Shown one piece after another: positions 50,039-58,185 of a DNA stretch of 64,000 nucleotides (positions are counted from its first letter, which is position 1; the number at the start of each line of letters is the position of its first letter). Position numbers and translations under genes: made by a program. Location: positions 5,228,001 to 5,292,000 of the forward strand of contig NZ_JAGJBY010000001.1 of the NCBI RefSeq assembly GCF_020010905.1, read 5' to 3'. Below the pieces are notes generated by a model that saw only the letters and a list, made by a program, of their open reading frames with translations, was not told the DNA's origin and did no database searches. Source of the DNA: Streptomyces acidiscabies (GTDB taxonomy: Bacteria; Actinomycetota; Actinomycetes; Streptomycetales; Streptomycetaceae).

Positions 50039-50674
50039 TCACCCTTTTCGTTCTCCAGGCGTGAATGGGCCGGTCACGGAGGCTACGCACTTGTCGACGA
50101 CGGTCTCCTCGCCAGCTGCCGAGCCGTCCAGGCAGAGCCGTCCGCCTTGGTCACGGAGGTCGAGGAAGAACCGCGTGGTCGTACCGGACTGCTTGAGATC
50201 GTGGATGCGTTCGTCGATGTAGCCGAGGTCGTTCAGGATCGCCCTGACTTTGGTGGGGGTGGGCTCCGCCAGGTTCCAGAGCGCTTGGGCGATGCGCTCT
50301 TCGTGGAGATTGCCCGCGCACCAGTCGCGGGCGTTCAGCTCAACCTCCGGTCCCGCCGTGGGGGCGATCGGTTCGATCGCGTCGCTCGGCGGTGTCTCCA
50401 CGGTGGCCGACGTCTCCGCCGGACCGCTTGGCGGACCCTCCGGCGGAGCGCTCGCAGGACACTGTTGCGCGACCTTGCCCAGCATCTCTGTGAAGGCCGT
50501 TGCGGGCCGAGCCTCGGCGACGGCGGCGGGGCTGCTTTGCGATCGGTCGGCCTTTGTCTGCTCGGTGTCGCAGGCGGTGAGCGCCAGGGCGGCGAGTGCT
50601 GCCATCGCAAGCATGAGGTGCGGGTGGCGCGGGGAGCGGGTGGCCGTGTCCGCCGAGGCAGAGGTTTGTCTCAT
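50039..50674 (-). CDS. Hypothetical lipoprotein
   Basis: 211 residues from ATG at 50674. 'LMLAMAALAALALTACDTEQ' near residues 23-42 is a lipoprotein signal with lipobox LTAC; a shorter start at the Met of 'MLAMAALA' is possible. The mature part has a low-complexity linker rich in Ala/Pro/Thr, then a compact C-terminal domain with four Cys ('DWCAGN', 'RLCLDGS', 'DKCVASV'). No family recognised. It is divergent from the NDK operon and shares the promoter region with a CGGACA palindrome. Confidence 0.7.
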   Translation of the reverse strand: MRQTSASADTATRSPRHPHLMLAMAALAALALTACDTEQTKADRSQSSPAAVAEARPATAFTEMLGKVAQQCPASAPPEGPPSGPAETSATVETPPSDAIEPIAPTAGPEVELNARDWCAGNLHEERIAQALWNLAEPTPTKVRAILNDLGYIDERIHDLKQSGTTTRFFLDLRDQGGRLCLDGSAAGEETVVDKCVASVTGPFTPGERKG

Positions 50675-50709
50675 GCGCCAAGTCTTCGAGCCAGCCGCAG
50701 CTTCGCCTT

Positions 50710-50723
50710 GAGTACGTGTACTC
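50710..50723. promoter_or_regulatory. Palindrome upstream of the lipoprotein gene
   Basis: GAGTAC and GTACTC arms around GT, 36 bases before the lipoprotein ATG. The stretch to 51084 is AT-richer than its surroundings and contains TTGACC at 50811, a likely -35 for the plus-strand NDK operon. Confidence 0.45.
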
Positions 50724-50864
50724 AAGTGAGTAGGGCTACGCGCTCAACTGTGTTGAGGCGTGACCACACTTCAACCATTTCCAATTCAACTTCCTTGGTA
50801 GTCAAAGAAGTTGACCCTCTATCACGTGAGGGTCGTTCGTGTGGGGAGTCGAGTGAGAAGCACA

Positions 50865-50879
50865 CGGACAATCTGTCCG
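50865..50879. promoter_or_regulatory. CGGAC palindrome, copy c
   Basis: CGGACAATCTGTCCG with flanking A and T extending symmetry to 17 bp, about 205 bases upstream of the NDK start and 190 upstream of the divergent lipoprotein. Confidence 0.65.
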
Positions 50880-51084
50880 TTCACGGGCGTTGTCCGGTGG
50901 GATTCTCACTGCACGGCCACGCAGGGCAGCACGGTTGGGGACTACGCGGCCCTGCGTGGCTGATGGGCTCAGCCAGGGGTTCTCGGTTTCCGCTCCGGAG
51001 CACTTGTTCCGGCCCCGGTGATCCCGGGTCGATGACAAGCTGAAAGTCCGTCATATCGCTTGCCTGAAAGCCGAAAGGGAAACG

Positions 51085-51594
51085 ATGACCCAGGAACAGG
51101 AACAGCCGGTGGAGCGCACTCTCGTACTGCTGAAGCCGGACGCGTTGGTGCGTGGATACGCCGGAAAGATCATTTCCCGGTTCGAGGACGCGGCGTTGAA
51201 GATCGTCGGCGTCAAGATGAAGCAGATGGACGCCGAGTTCACGCGCAAGCACTACTTCGACCTCGAAGAGCGGCTCGGCGCCGAGGTCTACAACCTCACC
51301 GCGACGTTCATGCAGCAGAGCCCGGTCATCGCGCTCGTGCTGGAGGGCGCGGACGCGGTGGCCACCGTACGGAAGATCGTCGGCAGCACGTACCCCAACG
51401 AGGCCCCCGCCGGCACGATCCGCGGCGACTTCTCCCACCACAGCCGGGCCGCGAGCGCCGCTTCCGGCAAAGCGGTCGCCAACCTCGTGCACGCCTCGGG
51501 GAACAAGAAGGAGGCGGAGATGGAGGTGGGTCTGTGGTTCGAGAAGGACGAGCTGCACGACTACCGCACCTTCGCCGAACTCTTCACCTACTGA
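51085..51594 (+). CDS. Nucleoside diphosphate kinase paralogue
   Basis: 169 residues from ATG at 51085, somewhat longer than the 137-residue housekeeping Streptomyces Ndk. 'RTLVLLKPDALVRGYAGKIISRFEDAALKIVGVKM' is the NDK start, 'GTIRGDFSHHSRAAS' the nucleotide loop, and the active-site His lies in 'AVANLVHASGNKKEAEMEV' (about 136). It transfers phosphate between NTPs and NDPs. A second, island-borne NDK next to CYTH and HD genes suggests a dedicated nucleotide pathway rather than general metabolism. Confidence 0.88.
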   Translation: MTQEQEQPVERTLVLLKPDALVRGYAGKIISRFEDAALKIVGVKMKQMDAEFTRKHYFDLEERLGAEVYNLTATFMQQSPVIALVLEGADAVATVRKIVGSTYPNEAPAGTIRGDFSHHSRAASAASGKAVANLVHASGNKKEAEMEVGLWFEKDELHDYRTFAELFTY

Positions 51595-51657
51595 CGGCCG
51601 TTCGCGTCACCGGCGTGCCGTCGCCGCGTTGAACACCACCACGTGAGAGAGGGCACC

Positions 51658-51957
51658 ATGACCGGCGAAACCCGCGTCGCCTCCGTCGAGGAGCTGGAGA
51701 CCTGCTTCCAGCGGGAGATCGGCACCGACCGTTGGACGGCGGCCGAGACCGCGTACGCGCTGGCTGTCCGCTACCGCGACGCCGCCGAGTGGAACACCTC
51801 GCGTGAGTGGGTGCAGCAGTGCCTGCGCCTGCTGGAGGGGTTCCCGAGCGACTCCCTGGAGCAGGTCGCCACCCGGCGCGTGTCGGTGGGCGGGGTGCTG
51901 CTCCCGAACTACCTGCACGACGGCGTCGTACGGGACCGGTTCGGCGACATCGCCTGA
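51658..51957 (+). CDS. Hypothetical protein in the NDK operon
   Basis: 99 residues from ATG at 51658 with GAGAGGG upstream. Mostly helical: 'VASVEELETCFQREIGTDRW' and 'WNTSREWVQQCLRLLEGFP', then 'VATRRVSVGGVLLPNYLHDG'. No family recognised. It lies between NDK and the CYTH gene on the same strand with short gaps, so it is likely co-transcribed. Confidence 0.68.
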   Translation: MTGETRVASVEELETCFQREIGTDRWTAAETAYALAVRYRDAAEWNTSREWVQQCLRLLEGFPSDSLEQVATRRVSVGGVLLPNYLHDGVVRDRFGDIA

Positions 51958-52451
51958 CGGTCCCTCGTCCGCCCCGCTCTATTTGAATACCGCCACCCGC
52001 CGGACCTCCAGGCCCCACCCCTGGCCGGTCCGGGCGGGTCACCCATGCCCGAAACAAGGAGATTTCCGTGCCTGTCGAGATCGAGATGCGCGCCCGCTTC
52101 AGTCAGGAAGTCCACGATCGGCTCGTCGCGCGTCTGGAACGGGACGGTGAGGACCTCGGCCAGGACGACAAGTACATCTACTTCTACGTCCTCCCCGACC
52201 GGCTGCTGAAAGTCACCGACAACATCACCGCCACCACCGCGAAGATCACCCTCAAGGACGGGAAGATAGGCCAGGGTTCGGCCTTCCCGGAGACCGAGAT
52301 CGCCATCGCGCACGACGACGTCCCCGCCGCCGTCCGGATCTTCAACACGCTTGGCTTCGAGAGCACGATGCATGAGGCGTACAACGCGCGCCGCAACTTC
52401 CGTTTCGGCGACGTCGAGATCGCCGTGAAGTGGAGCGAAGCGTGGGGCTAC

Positions 52452-53819
52452 CAGGGCTCGATCAAGTTCCGTGAGTGTCCGGGGTGTTGGTGATGCCCAG
52501 GATGGCGAGTGCTCGTTCGGGTTCGTGGCGGATGGCGCGGGTGGTCTTGGCGATGTTGTCGGCTCCGAGGATCTTCAGGGTGCCGATGGCGAGGTTGCGG
52601 ATGGTGGCCATGGCGCGGGGCGTGGTGCCGGCGTGAATGGTCGAGGCGTCCTCGGCGAACGTGACGTCTCGGATGTAGTGGGAGGAATTTTCGATTCCCC
52701 AGTGCCCGCGAATGGCGGTGGCGAGGTCGGCGGGGCGGGTTTGGTGGGCGGCGAGGCTGGTGACCGCGTAGACGTTCTCGCGGGTTTCGGGCCGACCGGT
52801 GGGCTTGCGGCGGCGGTGGACCCGGATGGCGAGGTGAGCGTGGGGGAAAGCGATGCCGCCGAGGTTGTCGGCGATGGCGCAGGTCTTGATCGAGCGGGAC
52901 TCGCGGCGGCCGTGGGCGGTGGCGGAGGTGGTGTGCTGGACCTTGATCGACGTCCAGGGCAGAGCGGCGAGCTGGGCGTAGGCAGTGGGCTGGTTGGTCT
53001 TGATGACGGCGATGTAGTGGGCCTTCTTCGTCTCGGCCAGCCAGGTGATGTTGGCCTTCACCGAGTGGAGGGCATCGAAGGTGACGACGGTGCCGGCGAG
53101 GTCGAGTGGCGCCAGCAGGGGCTTGAAGTGGCGCACTTCGTTGGTCTTCGCACCGACCTCGACCTGGGCAATCGTGGCGACGCGGTCGTGGGTGACCGCC
53201 GAGAGCAGGTGACGGCGCGGCGCGGCCAGGCGGGCTGAGCCCCTGAGGGCCTTGCCGTCCACGGCGATGACCTGCCGCGATCGGGCCTCGGGCACTTCCG
53301 CGGACGCGGTGATGCGGTGCCGGTCGGCCAGGTAGGCGCCCACAGCCTGGTCCAGGGCGTCGCCGTCAAGTGCCGAAAGAACGCGTCCGAGAGTGACCGG
53401 CCTGGGGCTGCGCCGCCAGCCGAGCAGGTGACGGCGTACCCCGAGGGATGCCAGCAGCGAGTTCGTGGCCCGCTCGCCGAACTCGGCGAGCTCGTCGATG
53501 CTCTTCGCTCCGCAGACGGCCGCGCAGGCACACACCAGCAAGATCGCCGTCAGCGAGTACCACCGGCCCCGGCGCGAGCGCGGATCCGGAACCGATTCGA
53601 GGTAGGGACGCAGGTCAGCGATCCGGTCCGCATCCAGCGGACCCAGCTTCTCCAGCACGGCAGGGATAGGGGAAGATGCAACAGCAGGCACGGGACGTCC
53701 TCGTGATCATCTGGCTTCGACACCACAATGATCACGAACCCCCGTGCCTGCTCTGCTGTCCGCCCCTACCGGCCTGATCGCCAACCCTCCACGCAATCAC
53801 GGAACTTGACGGAGCCCTG
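52452..53819 (-). mobile_element. ISAs1-family insertion sequence (copy 2)
   Basis: 1368 bp with terminal repeats CAGGGCTC..TCAAGTTCCGTGA at both ends (two mismatches) and a 9-bp target duplication TGGGGCTAC at 52443-52451 and 53820-53828. It differs in sequence from copy 1 and is in the opposite orientation. Inverted arms at 53681-53710 and 53728-53759 bracket the transposase start, as in copy 1. Confidence 0.93.
52462..53691 (-). CDS. ISAs1-family transposase (copy 2)
   Basis: 409 residues from GTG at 53691. 'LESVPDPRSRRGRWYSLTAILLVCACAAVCG' is the N-terminal associated domain; catalytic Asp in 'QVIAVDGKALRGS', second in 'VVTFDALHSVKAN', Glu in 'RGHWGIENSSHYIRDVTFAED'. 'HYIAVIKTNQP' matches the conserved central strand. 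Complete, so the element may be active. It is only distantly related to copy 1, so the two arrived separately. Confidence 0.93.
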   Translation of the reverse strand: MPAVASSPIPAVLEKLGPLDADRIADLRPYLESVPDPRSRRGRWYSLTAILLVCACAAVCGAKSIDELAEFGERATNSLLASLGVRRHLLGWRRSPRPVTLGRVLSALDGDALDQAVGAYLADRHRITASAEVPEARSRQVIAVDGKALRGSARLAAPRRHLLSAVTHDRVATIAQVEVGAKTNEVRHFKPLLAPLDLAGTVVTFDALHSVKANITWLAETKKAHYIAVIKTNQPTAYAQLAALPWTSIKVQHTTSATAHGRRESRSIKTCAIADNLGGIAFPHAHLAIRVHRRRKPTGRPETRENVYAVTSLAAHQTRPADLATAIRGHWGIENSSHYIRDVTFAEDASTIHAGTTPRAMATIRNLAIGTLKILGADNIAKTTRAIRHEPERALAILGITNTPDTHGT

Positions 53820-54001
53820 TGGGGCTACCACGCGGAGTTCGAGGTGCTCCTCGACGACGAGCCGAACCCGGCCGAGGTGGTGGCGGCGCACGAGCGCATC
53901 GCGGCGGTCGCCCGCGAGCTGGACGTCGTACTGATGAGTGAGAGCGAACTCGCCGAGTTCACGGCCGAGTTCGAATCGGCGCGGTCCGCCTCCGAGTCGT
54001 G

Positions 54002-54757
54002 ATGCGTACGACTCCGAGCCTGGTGGAGCTGGCGGCGCGCAAGGAGCTTCCCCGGCACCAGTTCACCGACGCCGAGACGGTGGACTGGATCGCGGAACAC
54101 CGGCCGGGCCAACTCGTCGACGGTGCACCGAGGTTGGGTCCTGTAGCGCGTCGGCTCCTGGTGCGTACGGCGATGCCGGCGGCGTGGCTCGCGGAACCCC
54201 GGCTCCACGATTCCCTGCACGGTGTGCGCCACGGGATGCGTACGGCCGCGCTCGCGGCGCTGCTCGCGGAGGCTGCCGGTCTCGACGAGGTGGACATGGC
54301 CACGGTCATCGTCGCCGCCGCCGTCCACGACTGTCGGCGTCTTCACGACCAGGACGACCGGGGGCACGGTGCGCGGGCCGCGCGCTGGTTGACCGTGAAC
54401 GCCGAGGACGTGTGGGGACGCTTCCGGCTGGAGATGACCCCGGCCGCCGTGCGGCAGGCCGCCGTATCGGTCCGGCTGCACGAAGTGCCGTACCCGGACT
54501 TCACGCCGGACGACGAGACGGACTACGCGACGGCTCGGGTGGTCACCGACGTGGTGAAGGCGGCCGACGCGCTCGACCGGTACCGCCTGCCGAAACTCAA
54601 GTGGTGGCCCGACGCGCGGCACGTGCGCGCGGACGCGTTCGAGGAGTTGAAGGCCGTCGCCTTCGACCTCGTGCTGTGGTCCGAGGCTGATCACGTGGCG
54701 GGGACGGACAGCACGTCCGCCGTCCTGAAGGCGTTTGCGCGGCGGGAGTTGATCTGA
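54002..54757 (+). CDS. HD-domain phosphohydrolase
   Basis: 251 residues from ATG at 54002, overlapping the CYTH stop (TGATG). The metal motif H...HD...D is present: 'DSLHGVRHGMRTAALAALLAE' (about 73-77), 'IVAAAVHDCRRLHDQDDRGHG' (His-Asp about 108) and 'DVVKAADALDRYRLPK' (Asp about 190). HD proteins of this form hydrolyse nucleotides or phosphoesters. Coupled translation with CYTH before and the 452-residue gene after puts it at the centre of the operon. The insertion in CYTH could reduce its translation. Confidence 0.85.
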   Translation: MRTTPSLVELAARKELPRHQFTDAETVDWIAEHRPGQLVDGAPRLGPVARRLLVRTAMPAAWLAEPRLHDSLHGVRHGMRTAALAALLAEAAGLDEVDMATVIVAAAVHDCRRLHDQDDRGHGARAARWLTVNAEDVWGRFRLEMTPAAVRQAAVSVRLHEVPYPDFTPDDETDYATARVVTDVVKAADALDRYRLPKLKWWPDARHVRADAFEELKAVAFDLVLWSEADHVAGTDSTSAVLKAFARRELI

Positions 54758-56115
54758 TGGACGTCCTTGATGCGTACCACTTATGGGCGGACGCCCACGA
54801 GTTCTACGGCGCGTCCGTCCTCCCCGGCGCCGTCGAGAACGTCGGGTGGGAGACGCGTCTGGCCGAGGAGGCTCCCAACGGCGCGCTGCTGCACAGCAAC
54901 GCGCTCTTCGACGCCCTCACCGACAACACCACCCTGCACCTCCTGCACGTCACACACGCGCTGGAGGAGATCAGCGAACACGGGGTCCTCTACCCCTCGG
55001 GCGGATGTCTGGTCGGCAGCATCTACTGCGCGCCGCTCACCCCCACCGGCAACGGCCTGCGGATGCACAACCTCGCCGCGTACGTCCTCAACCGGGAGGC
55101 CCCGGCGTTCCTGAGACGCATCGGACGGGCCGGTGCGGCGCCGACGCCGCTGGTCTTCGAGATCGACGTACCGCACCAGGCGTACCGCGGACTCGCCGGC
55201 ATCGACTACCTGCGGCTCGGCGCGATCCACCTGCGGATCTACAGCCTCCTCGAATACCTCCTCTCCAAGACCGAACGCCACCAGCTCCGCGAGACGATCA
55301 CCAGCCGTACGAAGAACTCCGCCGGGTTCCTTGCGCTCGCCTCCGCGATCGCCCACGGGCAGACCACCGTCGACCCCGAGGTGTTCCTGCAACTGCTCGA
55401 CTCGGCGATCCCGCGCCTGCCGATCCTGGGGTACGTGTACTTCGAGGCGCTCGCCGAGTACCTGATGCTGTACTCCACCAGCGCGGAGACTCAACGCCTC
55501 GCGGAACTCGGGGAGTTCAACAACCAGCTCTACAAGGACCTCATCTTCTCCTCCGAGCTGGCCATGGCCGGCACCTTCGACCTCGCCAAGTTCCGTCCCC
55601 CGCCCGCACGGTTCGACACTCTCCTTGCCCAGGTCGACCCGGCCCTTGACCCCCGGCACGCTCGCCGTCACCTCACCGAACGCATCAGTCACCTCATCGC
55701 CGCCCGCCTCTTCACCCCCGGCCAGACCCCCGAGGAATGGCGGCACACCCGCTGGGAGTTCGACAGCCTCGCCACCCACCTCGGCCCTCTCCTGGGCCAC
55801 CTCATCCACCGTGAACTGCGGACCTTCGGCCGCTACCCCCACTTCTACTTCTACTTCGACCAGCACAAGGCGCTCCAGGCGTGGAACTACTGGAACCACA
55901 TGGACATCCTCACGCCGTTCAACGGGACGATTCCCAAAGGGGAGATCGGCATCAACCCCGCCTACCCCGACCTCTCCTACCGGGTCTGGCGGGCGGAACA
56001 GGACGACGCCGGACACCTCCACCCCGTGCAGCAGCTCGACCTCACGATCGCGCCGCGCCTCGTCGACATCAAGCACACCCTCATGCGCAACAGCCGCAGC
56101 CTGTCCCGGACTTGA
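54757..56115 (+). CDS. Large conserved-looking protein of unknown function with a TTA codon
   Basis: 452 residues from ATG at 54757, overlapping the HD gene stop by one base. Notable segments: 'ALTDNTTLHLLHVTHALEEISEHGVLYPSGGCLVGSIYC' and a C-terminal aromatic block 'FGRYPHFYFYFDQHKALQAWNYWNHMD'. His and Asp residues are frequent, but no known catalytic motif is recognised. Codon 9 is TTA (54781-54783), rare in Streptomyces and read by the bldA tRNA, so expression may be tied to development. Product might act on the nucleotide made by the neighbours. Confidence 0.78.
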   Translation: MDVLDAYHLWADAHEFYGASVLPGAVENVGWETRLAEEAPNGALLHSNALFDALTDNTTLHLLHVTHALEEISEHGVLYPSGGCLVGSIYCAPLTPTGNGLRMHNLAAYVLNREAPAFLRRIGRAGAAPTPLVFEIDVPHQAYRGLAGIDYLRLGAIHLRIYSLLEYLLSKTERHQLRETITSRTKNSAGFLALASAIAHGQTTVDPEVFLQLLDSAIPRLPILGYVYFEALAEYLMLYSTSAETQRLAELGEFNNQLYKDLIFSSELAMAGTFDLAKFRPPPARFDTLLAQVDPALDPRHARRHLTERISHLIAARLFTPGQTPEEWRHTRWEFDSLATHLGPLLGHLIHRELRTFGRYPHFYFYFDQHKALQAWNYWNHMDILTPFNGTIPKGEIGINPAYPDLSYRVWRAEQDDAGHLHPVQQLDLTIAPRLVDIKHTLMRNSRSLSRT

Positions 56116-56135
56116 GCTGCAAGGAGACCCTCGGC

Positions 56136-56855
56136 ATGACCCCCGACATCGTGTCGCAGCAGATCAGCGAGCTGCTCGCACAGCCGACGACCACCCACGG
56201 ACTCGCTCGCGCCCTGCGCGCCGCACTCAAGGAACTCGACGTTCACCGCACCCACACGGCCGCCCTGAAAGCATGGCCCGACGGGCGGATCGACGACATG
56301 CCCCGCAAGGTCCAGATCGGCGGGGGCGCCCACCGCATCGACGACTACTTCAACATCGACGCCGTCCCGCCGGCCGACCTTCTGTGGGACGTCCGCGAAG
56401 GGATACCCCTCCACGACAACACCGTCCACGATCTGTTCTCCGAACACTTCCTGGAACACATCGACTACCCGAATTCCGCCAAGCACTACGCCCGCGAGGC
56501 CCACCGCGTCATCGCCCCCGGCGGGAGGGTCGTCACCGGCGTCCCCGACGCCGGCTTCGTCCTCTCCCGCTACCCCTCCGGCGACGCGGACACCCGCACA
56601 ATGCTCAAGAAGTGGTACGGGAAACGGGACTGCCACGACCACATCAACACCCACCTCGACCTGATCAACTACGTGTTCCGCGACCAGGACGACGATCCCG
56701 TCTACCACCCCCACTACTGGGCCTACGACCACGACAAGCTCGTTCAGCTCTTCATCGAGGCCGGGTTCACGACGGTCGAGCCCTGGGAGTTCGACCCGAC
56801 GATCGCCAACCCCAAGCGGGAGTGGGCCAGCGTGTACGTGGTCGCCACCAAGTAG
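56136..56855 (+). CDS. SAM-dependent methyltransferase (class I)
   Basis: 239 residues from ATG at 56136 behind AAGGAG. 'VQIGGGAHRIDDYFNIDAVPPADLLWD' is a motif I variant (IGGG with the acidic residue at the end of strand 2), and 'DLFSEHFLEHIDYPNSAKHYAREAHRVIAPGGRVVTGVP' is the methyltransferase 11-type motif III region. It should methylate a small molecule. Last plus-strand gene of the operon; converges with the HAM1-like gene. Confidence 0.87.
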   Translation: MTPDIVSQQISELLAQPTTTHGLARALRAALKELDVHRTHTAALKAWPDGRIDDMPRKVQIGGGAHRIDDYFNIDAVPPADLLWDVREGIPLHDNTVHDLFSEHFLEHIDYPNSAKHYAREAHRVIAPGGRVVTGVPDAGFVLSRYPSGDADTRTMLKKWYGKRDCHDHINTHLDLINYVFRDQDDDPVYHPHYWAYDHDKLVQLFIEAGFTTVEPWEFDPTIANPKREWASVYVVATK

Positions 56856-56876
56856 CCCTCGGTGGGCGGGGGTTGG

Positions 56877-57479
56877 TCAGGCCAGAGGCGGGTTCTCGGC
56901 CAGCCACGCCCCGAGCGCCGCGACGACGGACGTCGACCGCCACTCGGCGAACACCCGCTCCTGCTCGGTATCCGGGAGCGCCGCGAGCGTCGTCGTGGCG
57001 CCCTCCGGGACGAAGATCGACCACAGGTCGGACCAGGAACGCTCACCACTGCCCCGGTCCGGCGCCTTCGCGATGGTGCCGGGCTTACGGGAGTCGTCGG
57101 CGAACGTGTGCAGCGCGCCTTCCGCGTCAACGTACACGGCCGCACTGGCGAACCTGCACGCCCGCGTCGCCGTACGGTCCGCAAGATGCGTGAACCCGTC
57201 GGGACCGAACGCCTCCAACGCCTGCTTCACCATCGGGCCCGGCCAGCCGCCGAACTCCTCGATGTAGAAACCCGAGTCCTCCACGAACAACGGCCGCCCG
57301 AGAAGCGCGAACGCCTGGCGGGCCTTGTGCTGCGCGATCTCCGCCACGGACGTTGTCTGGATCTCGTCCAGGTCCAGGGGTACTTGCTCGACTTCGATGC
57401 CCCAGGGGGCGAGGTGCTCTTGAGCTGTGCGGAACTTTCCAGGGTTGCCAGTGCACATCGACACCTTGGACCATGACAT
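56877..57479 (-). CDS. HAM1/RdgB-family non-canonical NTP pyrophosphatase
   Basis: 200 residues from ATG at 57479. 'VSMCTGNPGKFRTAQEHLAP' is the SxNxxK-type phosphate motif at the N-terminus, 'KARQAFALLGRPLFVEDSGFYIEEFGGWPGPMVKQALEAFG' contains the catalytic E/D pair of the ITPase fold. Family members hydrolyse ITP/XTP and other unusual NTPs to NMP and pyrophosphate. With NDK, CYTH and HD genes it supports a nucleotide-handling role for this island. It is transcribed toward the methyltransferase. Confidence 0.87.
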   Translation of the reverse strand: MSWSKVSMCTGNPGKFRTAQEHLAPWGIEVEQVPLDLDEIQTTSVAEIAQHKARQAFALLGRPLFVEDSGFYIEEFGGWPGPMVKQALEAFGPDGFTHLADRTATRACRFASAAVYVDAEGALHTFADDSRKPGTIAKAPDRGSGERSWSDLWSIFVPEGATTTLAALPDTEQERVFAEWRSTSVVAALGAWLAENPPLA

Positions 57480-57645
57480 GAGACAGATTTCTCCTCTGAG
57501 AGATGAACGAGGGCGTGGCGAGAAGGAGGGGAGCAGGGAGGTGAGCGACGCTAAATCTTGAAGACCAATGCTCAGGGTCTTGGCTGGGTGCGGTCTGCTT
57601 CAGGGGATCGCCAGAATAGACAACTTGATCGGGAAGAGAGGCACA

Positions 57646-57748
57646 ATCCTTGGTCACTCCGAAAGGTGACCGCCGCCCGCGCGTAGGGATGAGGGTCCGG
57701 CGTACATCGGGCCGTTGAGATCCTCGGTCACCCCGAAAGGTGACCGCC
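57646..57748 (-). CRISPR. Two-repeat type I-C CRISPR array remnant with leader-like sequence
   Basis: Two 29-base direct copies, 57646-57674 and 57720-57748, differ at two bases and start 74 bases apart. Read on the minus strand each is GGCGGTCACCTTTCGG, then a GGTGACC-type arm and GAGGAT (leader-proximal) or AAGGAT, with a 6-7-bp stem and a GGAT.. tail resembling the GGATTGAAAC end of I-C repeats. It is in the cas operon orientation, and the 135 bases between it and cas2 are AT-rich like a leader. No further repeats are seen down to 57480. Repeat length (29 to about 37) and spacer limits are uncertain. Confidence 0.65.
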
Positions 57749-57894
57749 ACGCCGATTGACTAGCAAGATCACTTTATTCGATGGTTGCTGTAGAGCCGTA
57801 TTGATGGAGCAGGTTAGGTGAATTCGGATCTTTTGCTTTGGTGCGGTGTGCGTGTTGTGTGTGCTTGAGGTTCCGAAGTGGAGCGGGGCGGCGG

Positions 57895-58185
57895 TCATAG
57901 GACGAGGTCGTCGTGGTGTGGTTGTACTTGGGCGACACCGAGAGTCTGGACCTCGTTGAAGCCGTTGTGGGGTAGACGGTAGAGCCGGATGCTGTCGGTG
58001 TCGGCGTTGATGATGCTGTCGAGTTCGTGGAGGAGCCGTAGGAGGCTGGGGTCGTCGGCGACGATCTCGAAAACGGACTTCTGGACGCGTAGTCCGTGGC
58101 CTTCGCAGAGTTTGGCGACGTGGCGGAGGCGGCGGCGTCCTGCGGGGGTGGTGGTGTCGACGTCGTAGGTGAGGAGGAGGTGCAT
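57895..58185 (-). CDS. cas2: CRISPR-associated protein Cas2
   Basis: 96 residues from ATG at 58185, sharing one base with the cas1 stop. 'MHLLLTYDVDTTTPAGRRRL' has the metal-binding Asp at the end of strand 1, and 'GLRVQKSVFEIVADDPSLLRLLHELDSIIN' is the ferredoxin-like core. It forms the spacer-integration complex with Cas1. Last gene of the operon. Confidence 0.92.
   Translation of the reverse strand: MHLLLTYDVDTTTPAGRRRLRHVAKLCEGHGLRVQKSVFEIVADDPSLLRLLHELDSIINADTDSIRLYRLPHNGFNEVQTLGVAQVQPHHDDLVL

Larger units (their letters stand above)
52068..54002 (+). pseudogene. CYTH-domain protein interrupted by an ISAs1-family element
   Basis: The 5' part starts at GTG 52068 (AAGGAG upstream) with 'VEIEMRARF', a variant of the CYTH ExExK signature, then 'YIYFYVLPDRLLKV', 'TAKITLKDGKIG' and 'FGDVEIAVKWSEAWGY'. 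The 3' part (53829-54002) continues 'HAEFEVLLDDEPNPAEVVAAHERI'. Removing the element and one 9-bp duplication gives one clean frame of 185 residues, the normal size of class IV adenylate cyclase/thiamine-triphosphatase-like CYTH proteins. These bind triphosphates. The stop overlaps the next gene's ATG. Confidence 0.88.

Noticed and set aside
57572..57600. Possible third CRISPR repeat one period before the first
   Set aside because: Only scattered matches to the repeat; the GGTCAC/GGTGACC arms are absent.
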